Source of the DNA: DATJHM01 sp963777355
GTDB lineage: Bacteria; Chloroflexota; Ktedonobacteria; Ktedonobacterales; Ktedonobacteraceae
Assembly (NCBI GenBank): GCA_963777355.1
Contig: CAVZQK010000001.1
Span: forward strand, 248,001-312,000
Length of the DNA stretch: 64,000 bases
Direction: 5' to 3'
The translations under genes were made by a program, and so were the position numbers. Under the pieces are notes generated by a model that had not been told where the DNA came from, searched no databases, and saw only the letters and a program-made list of their open reading frames with translations. The stretch's first letter is position 1. Each line of letters opens with the position of its first letter. Below are positions 53,059-61,248 of the stretch, piece by piece.

Positions 53059-55168
53059 TTAGCTGAGTTGCCAGACCATTACATTGCTAAACATAATCTG
53101 TGTATTGTTGGTACCCTGACCGCCGGAAGCCATAATTCCCAGCATCCCGTGACTGGATGTAGTGTCTTTCACTGGTCCAAAGATATGTTGATTATTGACA
53201 TAGAATGAAATCTGATTATTTTGAGCGAGCACTGCGATGGTGTTGCTCTGGCCTGTTCCTGTATGGAACGCTGCAATAGCCTGCAGAATCCTGCGGGTAT
53301 CCTGCAATAACTTTCGGAGTTGCCTGGGGTCCAGCTTTAGAAAGAAAGCTATATTTTCCACTTTCAAATATTTCAATAGAATAGGTTGCCCCGGTAGTTG
53401 TATCTTGCCTGAAGGAGATACCGCCAGAGCTAAATTGTTGTCCCATTTTATTAAAAGTCATCTGTACTTGATAAATAAAGTTATGGTAGTCTGTGGCATG
53501 AGCAGAGCAGATCGCTGATGAGTTTACTGGTAAAGCTATTTGATATGAGCCATCAACAAAGTTACAGGGAGATCCCTCATCCCAATGAAGTTGATTTGTG
53601 ATTAATGGATCATTTATGACCGCTGTGCCATTGGCTGGGTAGGAGGCGCTTACTGTGGGCGTAGCGCCGGTAGGGAGATAGGAGGAAGTGGATGTACTCT
53701 TTTGGATGCTACTACCAGATCCTCCTGGATGGACGGGTGTAGTAAAATAGAGTACTCCTGCGATACTACCTCCTACGAGCAGAGCGATAAGAAGCAGACT
53801 TATCAATAGCCAGGTCTGAGCTGAGAATCCCGGTTTCCTTAGCTGTTCTTTTCCAGCGGTTATCCTTTTTTTGCTGACCTCTACGCTATTTACCGCTGGT
53901 TTATGCTGTGGTGGTTTTGGCAGATTAGGGCTAGTTGGTAGTGCCCGTGAAGCCACATAAAAAGTATTGATATCTGCATTCATCTGTTCTAAGGTTGATA
54001 TTCCTGCGTCGAATTGCGGAAAAGCGGTCTTGTTTTGTGTGTTTTGCGGTTCAACAGTCTTGTCTGTTAGCCGGGGTATGACCAGGTGTGGGTCTGGCAT
54101 CTGGCTCAATGCTGGGGCTGGGAAATGGCCTGTGTTTGTGGCAGGGAGTCTTGATTGTGTCGAAAGAGGGAGGGGCGTATTGCCAAAGGGTTGATAGCTT
54201 TGGGATGAAGGTGCTTTTACCTGTGCAGGCTGTTCTGCTGCTTGAGGTCCTACATTCTGGAAGGAAGCAATCTGGTCTCTCTGGGCGAATTGCGGATTGC
54301 GGTACATTGATTGTGACCCGTATTGGGCTCTCATATGACCATTTGTTTGCCTGATATCATTCCGGCAGGCCTGCTGTAATTCCTGGGCGAATTCGATGAT
54401 ACTACCAAATCGCTGGAGCGGATTTTTTGCGAGAGCTTTTAACACAACGCGTTCGATCTCAGGCGAAAGTGTAGGTATTTTTTCGCGCAATGAGGGTGGT
54501 GTCGCCAGAACTTGTTGTGTGGCGATTTCGGCTACTGATCCTTGAAATGGTCTGTTGGCCGTGAGCCATTCGTAGACCATAACTGCGAGGGCGTACTGAT
54601 CACTGGCTGCGCGTGGTTGTCCTTGCACTTGTTCTGGAGCCATATAGGTCACAGTACCGGACATATCTTTTTTAGGACGGGCGTTAGAGTGAGGTGCGAT
54701 TAATGCAAGGCCAAAATCACTCAGCAGCACCTCGTTATTGGCTCCAATCAGTATATTCTCCGGTTTCACATCGCGGTGGATGAGTTTATTGGTATGGGCA
54801 TAGTGGAGTGCCGAAGCGATCTGGGTTATATAAGGGAAGAGCGTTGCTGGCGGTAGTGGTGTGCCTCGCAGATAGCGTTGGCGTAAGGTGCCGCCGGGCG
54901 CATAGTCCATGACCAGAAAAGGGACCATATCGCGCACACCAAAGTCCAGCACGCGAATAATGTGTGGGTGAACGAGGTGAGCGACCAGACGTGCCTCATG
55001 AAGAAAAGCCTCTGTATTATTTTCTGTCAGGCGCAGCTGGAGCACTTTAATTGCCGCTTGCGTGCGCAGATGAATATGCTCTGCTAGATAGACATCCGCA
55101 AATCCGCCCTGCCCTAGTAGACGTATAAGGCGATAATTGCCCAGTTGTTGCCCTACATAAATTTCCAT
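53059..55168 (-). CDS. Transmembrane Ser/Thr protein kinase with extracellular lectin-like domain (one-base indel)
   Basis: This is a PknB-type kinase of about 700 residues. The kinase domain (residues about 12-275) is complete: GQGGFADVYLA, the beta-3 lysine AAIKVL, catalytic HRDVKPENI, DFGLALI, and GTVTYMAPEQV. A Pro/Gln/Ser-rich cytosolic linker follows. One TM segment near residue 475 is LLISLLLIALLVGGSIAGVL. A C-terminal beta-sandwich of about 200 residues (LHWDEGSPCNF ... FSNVMVWQLS) of concanavalin/LamG type could bind an external glycan. The frame breaks near 53295; the literal ORF ends at 53216 and the last segment is in another frame to 53059. The start at 55168 (MEIYVGQQLGNYRL) has AAAGAGAG upstream. 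Confidence 0.9.
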
Positions 55169-55190
55169 CGTAACTCTCTTTATTATAGTA

Positions 55191-55281
55191 AGTATGAGAA
55201 CATGTCTGAGATGAGCATACCTACTACATGGTGTAGCGCTAGTTTGAGACACGTTCTAAGATGAGCATAGATAGTATGGTG
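55191..55281 (-). repeat. Tandem direct repeat upstream of the kinase gene
   Basis: AGTATGAGAACATGTCTGAG at 55191 and AGTTTGAGACACGTTCTAAG at 55241 each run on into ATGAGCATA and, a few bases later, ATGGTG. The two copies are offset by 50 bases. The unit is about 40 bases and imperfect, suggesting paired protein-binding sites in the kinase promoter region. Confidence 0.6.
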
Positions 55282-55522
55282 CTGGTTGTCGTGCTATTCC
55301 GAGAAACATGCGCATCTGTCGCTATTATAACAAGGAAGCTCTAGCCTTACAATCTACTATTATCTTTGGTCCTATCTCAGGGGTGGAAATGGTTAAGAAA
55401 CCTGTGCTTTTTTGTTTCTGAAGAGCTGTTTGTATGAATGAGGGAGTGAATGGATTCTCGTTAGCCTATTTCATTTTTGAGAAGCAATGCACTTTGCTAC
55501 ATTCAACAAATATCACAACAAT
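55282..55522. other. Intergenic region between the kinase gene and tRNA-Leu
   Basis: No gene is supported. Apart from the tandem repeat to its left and the tRNA terminator to its right, nothing stands out. Confidence 0.4.
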
Positions 55523-55563
55523 AAAAACGACGCAAGCGGCTGTACATGCGGCTTGCGTCGTCG
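55523..55563 (-). terminator. Intrinsic terminator of tRNA-Leu
   Basis: ACGACGCAAGC and GCTTGCGTCGT form an 11-base stem. On the minus strand TTTTT follows, directly downstream of the tRNA. Confidence 0.9.
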
Positions 55564-55579
55564 TCGTATATCTACGGGG

Positions 55580-55663
55580 TGCCGAAGGGGGGACTCGAAC
55601 CCCCATGCCAGTTAAGGCACAACGCCCTGAACGTTGCGTGTCTACCAATTTCACCACTTCGGC
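55580..55663 (-). tRNA. tRNA-Leu (CAG anticodon)
   Basis: The acceptor GCCGAAG pairs with CTTCGGC, discriminator A. The anticodon stem CAACG/CGTTG encloses TTCAGGG, giving CAG. A long variable arm (TGCCTTAACTGGCA) marks class II. The T arm is GGGGGTTCGAGTCCCCC. CCA is not encoded. Confidence 0.97.
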
Positions 55664-55748
55664 TTAGTTGTCTCTCGGACGTGCTTAATAATAGCCTATC
55701 TTTTCTCTCTTGTCAAGCGTTTTTACATGCTTTTTGTCGCCTGGTACG

Positions 55749-55757
55749 TGATATAAT
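55749..55757 (+). promoter_or_regulatory. Extended -10 promoter for the ppx-CHAD locus
   Basis: TGATATAAT is a perfect extended -10 (TGn plus TATAAT) about 118 bases before the ppx ATG. No good -35 accompanies it, as is common for this promoter type. Confidence 0.5.
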
Positions 55758-55874
55758 AAGGAGTATTCCGCCCGGTTATTTTTTTGGATTCTTTGTGCTT
55801 TTTCTGGGCGGATTGTTGTGTGGGGCGTGAAATGAAATAGCACAAAGTTTTTTTGTTGCTTTTCCGAGTTTTCT

Positions 55875-57368
55875 ATGGACTATACCTCTGCGCCTGTACG
55901 CGCTGCAATTGATATCGGCAGTAATACTATTCACCTGGTGGTTGCTTATACAACGCCTACTTCTCTGACTATTCTCGCCGATGAGGAAGAGATGGTACGT
56001 ATTGGCGAGAGCGTGAATGCGACTGGCTCTATCTCGCCTGAAAAACGTGATCTGGCAATTACTACACTGCGCAAACATCTCGCCATTGCACAAAAGTATG
56101 CTGCGTCTGAGCCTCTGCTGGTGGTTGCTACCGAGGCCATTCGCCAGGCCAAAAATAGCCAGGAGTTTATCGCAGATGTGCTACGCGAAACTGGTCTTGA
56201 GGTTCATCTGATAGAGGGAAATGCCGAGGCGACGCTGACATTTTTTGGTGCGACGTATGAGCTGCTGCAAGCTCCCGACCATCCCGCCGACGTTGGCGTC
56301 CTCGATCTGGGTGGCGGAAGCATGGAGCTCGTAATGGCGCACCAGCAGAGTATCTCCTGGCGTACCTCTGTGCCTATTGGCTCAGGCTGGCTGCATGATC
56401 GTTATCTCACAGCTGATCCGCCGACCGCTGACGATTTAGCGGTTGCTCGTACTTTTCTTGCTACCTACTTTCAGGGCATGACAATCAAGGAAATCCCGCC
56501 CATGCTCATTGCGACAGGTGGTAGCGCCAATTCTCTCTGGTATCTCGTCCAGAAGGCTTTTCCTGAGAATGCAACTCCCTGGCAACTCTCACTTGAGCAA
56601 CTCTCACATGTTGAAGAATTGCTGAGCAGATTGTCGTTTGAACAGGTTGCCGAACGGTATCAACAGTCGCCAAAGCGGACAAAAGTGCTTCCGGCAGGTC
56701 TGCTGATTATTCAGGCGCTGATGAAGCGTCTTGGCCTGAGCGAGATTCGCGTGAGTCCTCATGGTATACGCGAAGGTGCCTTGCTTGCGTTTGCCCGTTA
56801 TGGTGAGCGCTGGCTGGAGAAAGTCACTTCAACCGGTGAGGCTGCTGAGGAAGAAGATCTTGAGAGCGCCGGCTCAAATCGCTCGGACGACGATCAGGAG
56901 CAGGAGTTTGCGCAAGAGAGTTTCGCGAAATCTGGTCAAAATTTGCTCTTTGAGCGCTTAAAGAAGATGTTAGAGTGGCGTTCTGACGTTTTGAAACATG
57001 AAGATGTCGAGGCGGTCCATAAGATGCGTGTTGCTTCGCGTCGTTTGCGGGCGGTTATGGATGCCTACGAGGTGATTGGCAGGCCGAAACAATTTAAGAA
57101 GGCGTATCAGCAGATAAAAGCAGTTGCCGACATTCTAGGACAGGCACGAGATACGGATGTGATGATTGAAAATCTCTCTGCTCGTTTGCGTCAAGCAGAT
57201 GCGACTGAACAGGCTGGTTTGCACTGGCTGATTGAACGTTTGCAGACATACCGCGAGCAGTATCAGCAGAGGCTAGAAGCTTTTCTTGCTGAATTAGATG
57301 AGCAGCAATTAACTCAGCAGATCTCAGCTTTTCTTACTCATGGAGGTACTCATAATGGCAAAAGCTAA
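55875..57368 (+). CDS. Exopolyphosphatase (Ppx/GppA) fused to the first half of a CHAD domain
   Basis: Residues 1-310 are a Ppx/GppA ASKHA phosphatase: AAIDIGSNTIHLVVA, IRQAKNSQEF, the catalytic-loop region LIEGNAEATLTF, LDLGGGSMELV and IATGGSANSL. A short acidic linker follows. Residues about 350-490 are the first helical bundle of a CHAD domain (DVEAVHKMRVASRRLRAVMDA), which binds polyphosphate through conserved His/Arg/Lys. The CHAD second half is in the next frame. Removing one A from the AAAA near 57360 would join them, but the downstream ATG has its own GGAGG site. Role: polyphosphate or (p)ppGpp-linked phosphate turnover. No Shine-Dalgarno is seen at the ATG. Confidence 0.92.
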   Translation: MDYTSAPVRAAIDIGSNTIHLVVAYTTPTSLTILADEEEMVRIGESVNATGSISPEKRDLAITTLRKHLAIAQKYAASEPLLVVATEAIRQAKNSQEFIADVLRETGLEVHLIEGNAEATLTFFGATYELLQAPDHPADVGVLDLGGGSMELVMAHQQSISWRTSVPIGSGWLHDRYLTADPPTADDLAVARTFLATYFQGMTIKEIPPMLIATGGSANSLWYLVQKAFPENATPWQLSLEQLSHVEELLSRLSFEQVAERYQQSPKRTKVLPAGLLIIQALMKRLGLSEIRVSPHGIREGALLAFARYGERWLEKVTSTGEAAEEEDLESAGSNRSDDDQEQEFAQESFAKSGQNLLFERLKKMLEWRSDVLKHEDVEAVHKMRVASRRLRAVMDAYEVIGRPKQFKKAYQQIKAVADILGQARDTDVMIENLSARLRQADATEQAGLHWLIERLQTYREQYQQRLEAFLAELDEQQLTQQISAFLTHGGTHNGKS

Positions 57369-57933
57369 ACCTGTGCTTGGTCTTTCTATATATTCTTCTA
57401 CCACTAGCAATGCTCGTATTATTGCCCGCACGCGCCTTGAGGAGTTAGCTTCCTGGGATCAGTATGTTGCGTTTCCTTATGCTGTTCATGAGCTCCACAA
57501 TTTGCGCATTGCCGCGAAACGTCTGCGCTATACGTTAGAGATTTTCGCCGAGGCTTTACCGCCAGCATCTGAAGCCGCTGTTCATGAAGTTGAGCAGATG
57601 CAGGAAGAGTTGGGTTCACTGCATGATAGTGATGTGCTGATTGCTTTGTTGCGTCTCTGCCTGGGAAGTTGGGATGCTGGTACCAGCTATGCCTCACTGC
57701 TTGCTCATGCACAAAAGGCGGCGGCGAAGGGCCGGATCTTTGTCAATCCTGATCTTCTTGCTTGCTTACTTGCTGCGGCGGCCCCCTCAGCGCAGGAGCG
57801 TGCAGGATTAGAACTGCTTTTATCGACCCTTCAGAAGGGCCGCAGTAAGCAGTATGCCGCTTTTCGTCGCCATTGGCGGCAATTGAAGGACCGTAACTTT
57901 TTCCATGAGGTACTTGCTATCCTTGTGGATTAG
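57355..57933 (+). CDS. Second half of the CHAD domain (separate frame)
   Basis: This 192-residue protein carries the C-terminal half of a CHAD domain: VHELHNLRIAAKRLRYTLEIF near residue 45, then EMQEELGSLHDSDVLIALL and a final helical bundle ending KDRNFFHEVL. It matches the half missing from the preceding gene. The ATG lies 8 bases after GGAGG and overlaps the upstream stop by 14 bases. It is either a genuinely split domain with coupled translation or the product of a sequencing indel. The ten or so other indels in this window favour the latter. Confidence 0.8.
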   Translation: MAKAKPVLGLSIYSSTTSNARIIARTRLEELASWDQYVAFPYAVHELHNLRIAAKRLRYTLEIFAEALPPASEAAVHEVEQMQEELGSLHDSDVLIALLRLCLGSWDAGTSYASLLAHAQKAAAKGRIFVNPDLLACLLAAAAPSAQERAGLELLLSTLQKGRSKQYAAFRRHWRQLKDRNFFHEVLAILVD

Positions 57934-58261
57934 TGGTACAAATGGAATAGAGCAGCTTTTTAGACCGGTACTTGCGCTATTTTTTGTAGGATATTTTTGT
58001 AAAAAAGAGTCGTCTCATTGTTGGATTCGGATCTGTTCTTTTTTATGATAAGCTATATCTCTGTTCCACTACAGTTTCAATATGTTCTTTCTTGCCGCAA
58101 GAATGGAGTTTTTGTTGCATTCTTCTGTTTAAGTCACCTTTGTAGTCTGCTCTATCTACTCAAAAGTTGCTCTGTGCCAGGGATTATTTTTGCCACATGA
58201 TGAATATATCGATATGTTTGATTGTTGGTGCCTGCGCTGATGATGCTAGGAGGAATTCCGA
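57934..58261. other. Intergenic gap before the HD-domain gene
   Basis: No gene is visible; the stretch is T-rich with short open frames only. AGGAGG at its right end is the ribosome site of the HD-domain gene. Confidence 0.5.
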
Positions 58262-58906
58262 ATGATGACGTCAAATCCCCTTGAGGAAGTAGCATGGTGG
58301 CAGAATGCTCATCCTACTCAAGAAGAATTGTATTTAAGCGGGGGATTGCAGGTTGAAGATTGGCCTCATGCACGCCAGGTTATGTATCTCTCGGCTCAAT
58401 TATTTGAGGCAACCGCTCGTCTGCATCATTTGGATGAGCGGGCCAGGCGACTATTAGAACGAGCGGCCTTTCTGCATAATACTGGAATGATGATTGAGGC
58501 TCGACGCCATCATAAACATTCGTTTCGCTTGATTAAAGAGACAAAGTTGCCTGATTTTTCTGATGCCGAACGCCATGAAATTGCTTGTATTGCTCGCTAT
58601 CATCGCCGTGCTCTTCCCAGTACAGATCATGAAGAGTTTGCGCTGCTGAGCCGTGCAGCACGAAAGCGGGTCTCTATTCTCTCGGCACTGCTGCGCGTGG
58701 CTGATGCTCTTGATTACCATCATGATGGCCGAATTTTGCGCCTGGATCTGGATTTTTCTGCTTGTGACGAGACAACCTGGGTGATCCTTGCCACTGTGCG
58801 TCCATTGGCTGATCTGGATATAGAGCTTGAGCAGACGCATGAAAAGTCAGATCTCTTCGAGCGTGTTTTTAAGCGCGAATTGCGTATTAGCATGCAACAT
58901 GGCTAA
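58262..58906 (+). CDS. HD-domain protein resembling the C-terminal domain of Ppx
   Basis: This 214-residue protein resembles the HD-like domain III of long exopolyphosphatases. HARQVMYLSAQLFEA supplies the first His; RAAFLHNTGMMIE corresponds to the HD motif, but Asp is replaced by Asn. HHKHSFRLI and ISALLRVADALDYHHDGR follow in the family order. With the metal-binding Asp lost, it is probably a binding or regulatory domain. AGGAGG lies 8 bases before ATG. Position after the Ppx-CHAD genes suggests the classic Ppx architecture has been split into separate genes. Confidence 0.87.
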   Translation: MMTSNPLEEVAWWQNAHPTQEELYLSGGLQVEDWPHARQVMYLSAQLFEATARLHHLDERARRLLERAAFLHNTGMMIEARRHHKHSFRLIKETKLPDFSDAERHEIACIARYHRRALPSTDHEEFALLSRAARKRVSILSALLRVADALDYHHDGRILRLDLDFSACDETTWVILATVRPLADLDIELEQTHEKSDLFERVFKRELRISMQHG

Positions 58907-58921
58907 GTTTAGTACTCATGC

Positions 58922-59611
58922 TCATGTGCGTTGGGTGAAGTACTCGATGAGATAGGGATCGAAATGCTTTTCGACCAGCTCCGTCATTTCTTCACGCGAG
59001 CAACGCCCATCGACTTCAAAGATGGGCAGGTGCAACGCTTCTGCCTGCCGCCTGACGTAACGCGCGAGCTGGCAGTCACGCGCGATGATATTGCGTCTCC
59101 GCTTTTCAGGATCGCTGCTCTCGTTATAGACCCCGTGCCGGACCTGGCGTCGAGCCAGTTCAGCCCATCTCTGATATCTCCCATGCTCACAAAAGGAATC
59201 AGTGGGAACGAGCCAGATAGCCTGATGCAGGCTAGAGAGATAGGGGGCCACATCCTCAGGAAAAAAGTTCCCCTCAGCAACAATCACATTGTCTTTCGGC
59301 AGCACCAGGAGGTCTTCAAGCACGAGAGAGAAATCTTTACTCCAGGAGGTCATCGCTTCTTGCACCAGCGCTTCGACTGGCCGCTCTATCCAGCGCTGGT
59401 CCATACTCATGTTCAAAAACGCCATAGCTTCAGCATCTCCCGCTGCGACTCGTCGAGTAAAATGATTCCTTGACCAGGCATCGAGGTGATAATCAAGAAA
59501 GACGTAGCTGGAAGTAATCGCACGGCTGATGGTGGATTTTCCAGAGCAAGGAGATCCCCCAATCCACAACACATGTGGCAGAAGCTGTTTGGAAGAAGAT
59601 GGTGTGATCAT
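58922..59611 (-). CDS. P-loop small-molecule kinase-like protein
   Basis: This 229-residue protein has Walker A in WIGGSPCSGKSTISRAI near residue 17, DYHLDAWSRNH, and a Walker B-like VIVAEGNFFPED near residue 107, followed by an Arg-rich lid region (EKRRRNIIARDCQLARYVRRQ). This fits AAA_33/zeta-toxin-like or uridine-kinase-like ATPases that phosphorylate a small substrate. No antitoxin-like gene is next to it, so a toxin role is not supported. The start at 59611 (MITPSSSKQLL) has GGAGG five bases upstream. Confidence 0.85.
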   Translation of the reverse strand: MITPSSSKQLLPHVLWIGGSPCSGKSTISRAITSSYVFLDYHLDAWSRNHFTRRVAAGDAEAMAFLNMSMDQRWIERPVEALVQEAMTSWSKDFSLVLEDLLVLPKDNVIVAEGNFFPEDVAPYLSSLHQAIWLVPTDSFCEHGRYQRWAELARRQVRHGVYNESSDPEKRRRNIIARDCQLARYVRRQAEALHLPIFEVDGRCSREEMTELVEKHFDPYLIEYFTQRT

Positions 59612-59766
59612 GTTTTCCTCCAGAGAAACGTGTATCCTTTCGCATCTCGAAAATGAACCCATCCGAAGGATACGCCCAAACAGGGAAAAAAACACTGGCC
59701 TTTTGCACGATGTGTGGTGGTTGACGTTTCTAGTAAAATAGAAGAGAGGACGTGCAGGGCTCGTTG

Positions 59767-59884
59767 CTACAACGCGTGAAGCACCCGCTGGCGAAGCAGC
59801 GCAAACCCGGCCCTTCCATCCATTGTCGTTTGATCAGCTTTCATTTCGTCACCTGTCCCTCACCCTGTCCGTTATTGATCCATC
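59767..59884 (-). pseudogene. C-terminal relic of an ISL3-family transposase
   Basis: Minus-strand frames read NGQGEGQVTK, KLIKRQ and, after a shift, MDGRAGFALLRQRVLHAL and a stop at 59767-59769. This is the conserved C-terminus of ISL3-family transposases (SNGQTEGQVNxLKxIKRQMYGRAxFxLLRxRVL). The piece is interrupted by a stop and a frameshift, and the rest of the gene and the element ends are not recognisable. Confidence 0.7.
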
Positions 59885-60006
59885 AGGTTAACCCGGCTTG
59901 GACCGCATCTTTGTCTCGTTCGACAGGTCGCCAAACCGATAGAGGTCAAGAGCGATTTTATGGTCCTTCCGACAAGTCTCCAATATGTCAATAGAACAAT
60001 TTGTTC

Positions 60007-60211
60007 AACGTGAGTTCTGGATAAGCTCCAGCCATCAAGCAGCCAAAAGAGGCGTGTGCATCCAAATGAAGCGAAGCCAAAAATCATCGACAGCACAAAA
60101 CAATTCGAGTACATTCATTGCCAGATCCCTCCGATGGTGGATAGAAGTTGTTTGTCTGACTTCTCTACTCACTCATCGGAGTGTGGGATCTCCTTATCCA
60201 GAACTCACGTT
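60007..60211 (-). mobile_element. MITE-like deletion derivative with terminal inverted repeats and target duplication
   Basis: AACGTGAGTTCTGGATAAG at 60007 and its exact complement ending at 60211 form perfect 19-base terminal repeats. The direct repeat GTTC flanks both ends (60003-60006 and 60212-60215). The 205-base interior keeps a minus-strand start reading MNVLELFCAVDDFW, similar to the N-terminus of IS982-family transposases, before it is cut off. The element is therefore an internally deleted insertion sequence. It inserted at the stop codon of the VOC gene, and the duplicated bases preserve the TGA. Confidence 0.8.
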
Positions 60212-60213
60212 GT

Positions 60214-61110
60214 TCAGGTTTGCTTTAAAACAATCGCTGCGCCACACGTTTCTTCTGGTCGTATCCAGATTGCTGACTGCTCTCCTGCTTGATAGGTGTA
60301 TCCAGTGTTGTGTGCTTCAAGATATCGACGTGCTTTATCAAGACTTTCTACCCCCAGAGTCATACGATAGAGGCTCTCACCAAATTGTTGAAGGTGGGTT
60401 GTCAATCCTCTTTGCTCAGAATTGAGAGGTGCTGCAAGAGATTCAGGTTCTGCCAGCTCAAAAAATTGTGTGCCATTGCCTAATGGAAATGCAATAATCT
60501 GTGCTCCCCAGTATGTCTCCATCTCCGCTGCTTCTGGTTGTAGGCCATAGATATGTTGAAAACGCTGGCTTGCTTCTGCCAGATTTTTGACTGCAAGCGT
60601 AGTGCTGATAACTCGGATTGCACCGAGTGGGTGGATAGGTGGCGTTATGCCTCCTGCCAAGCGACGTCTTCGCTCTGCACCGTGACTATCATGTTGAATC
60701 AGGAAGGGATAGCGTTGAGCGAGGTCAGGACGTTCGATATCTGTGCGTATCCAGCCCCGTGAGCTCCCATCGACAGCTTTTAGTTCTCCAGGCTGTGGTC
60801 CAACAAGCTGGATACCGCGTTCTGCCATTGCTGTACTATCTTGATAGAGAGCATTGGAGGCAAAAACACAATTGAGATACCCTTCTCCCTGCTTCAGGCG
60901 GAGACGCATACTCTCCTGAGCCTCTTCTGGAGTGTGTATACCGATAAGTTCCAGATAGGTATCACCAATTACGATAATTCGGTTGGCTGTTCCGCCTTTT
61001 GGATGGTTTCCGCCGCCGCTGGCGCTAAGTCCTATCTGATCTTGAAACTGTTGTGTTGCTTGCTGAAGATGCCTGGTGCCGATGATAACATGATCTAATC
61101 CGGTAAGCAT
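60214..61110 (-). CDS. VOC-superfamily (glyoxalase-3-like) protein
   Basis: This 298-residue protein has two betaalphabetabetabeta halves. LDHVIIGTRHLQQATQQF begins the first, and the histidine-starting region suits a metal ligand. KGGTANRIIVIGDTYLELIG supplies the second strand set. The second half begins AIRVISTTLAVKNLAEA and holds LGNGTQFFELAEP. It resembles the Glyoxalase_3 group of unknown function. Start at 61110 (MLTGLDHV) chosen as the family N-terminus; an upstream in-frame start adds 17 unrelated residues. A small transposon abuts its stop codon. Confidence 0.85.
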   Translation of the reverse strand: MLTGLDHVIIGTRHLQQATQQFQDQIGLSASGGGNHPKGGTANRIIVIGDTYLELIGIHTPEEAQESMRLRLKQGEGYLNCVFASNALYQDSTAMAERGIQLVGPQPGELKAVDGSSRGWIRTDIERPDLAQRYPFLIQHDSHGAERRRRLAGGITPPIHPLGAIRVISTTLAVKNLAEASQRFQHIYGLQPEAAEMETYWGAQIIAFPLGNGTQFFELAEPESLAAPLNSEQRGLTTHLQQFGESLYRMTLGVESLDKARRYLEAHNTGYTYQAGEQSAIWIRPEETCGAAIVLKQT

Positions 61111-61248
61111 AGTATTCAGGTTTCCCCTTCTGTTATGAGAAAAAAACCGACTGACTCTCATTGTCCCTTGTAGGACTTCAGAATGTCAATCGGTCTCTCT
61201 CTTTCACCGGTTGAAAGAAAATTTATTTGTGCACTGATTTACGCTGTA

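Noticed and set aside
58922..59611. Zeta-toxin of a toxin-antitoxin pair
   Set aside because: The P-loop protein has no small antitoxin gene beside it and its motifs fit general small-molecule kinases equally well.
59772..59798. GTGAAGCACCC ... match to the TnpB element end, possible solo element end
   Set aside because: The same bases encode the conserved RQRVLHAL end of an ISL3 transposase, which explains them better.
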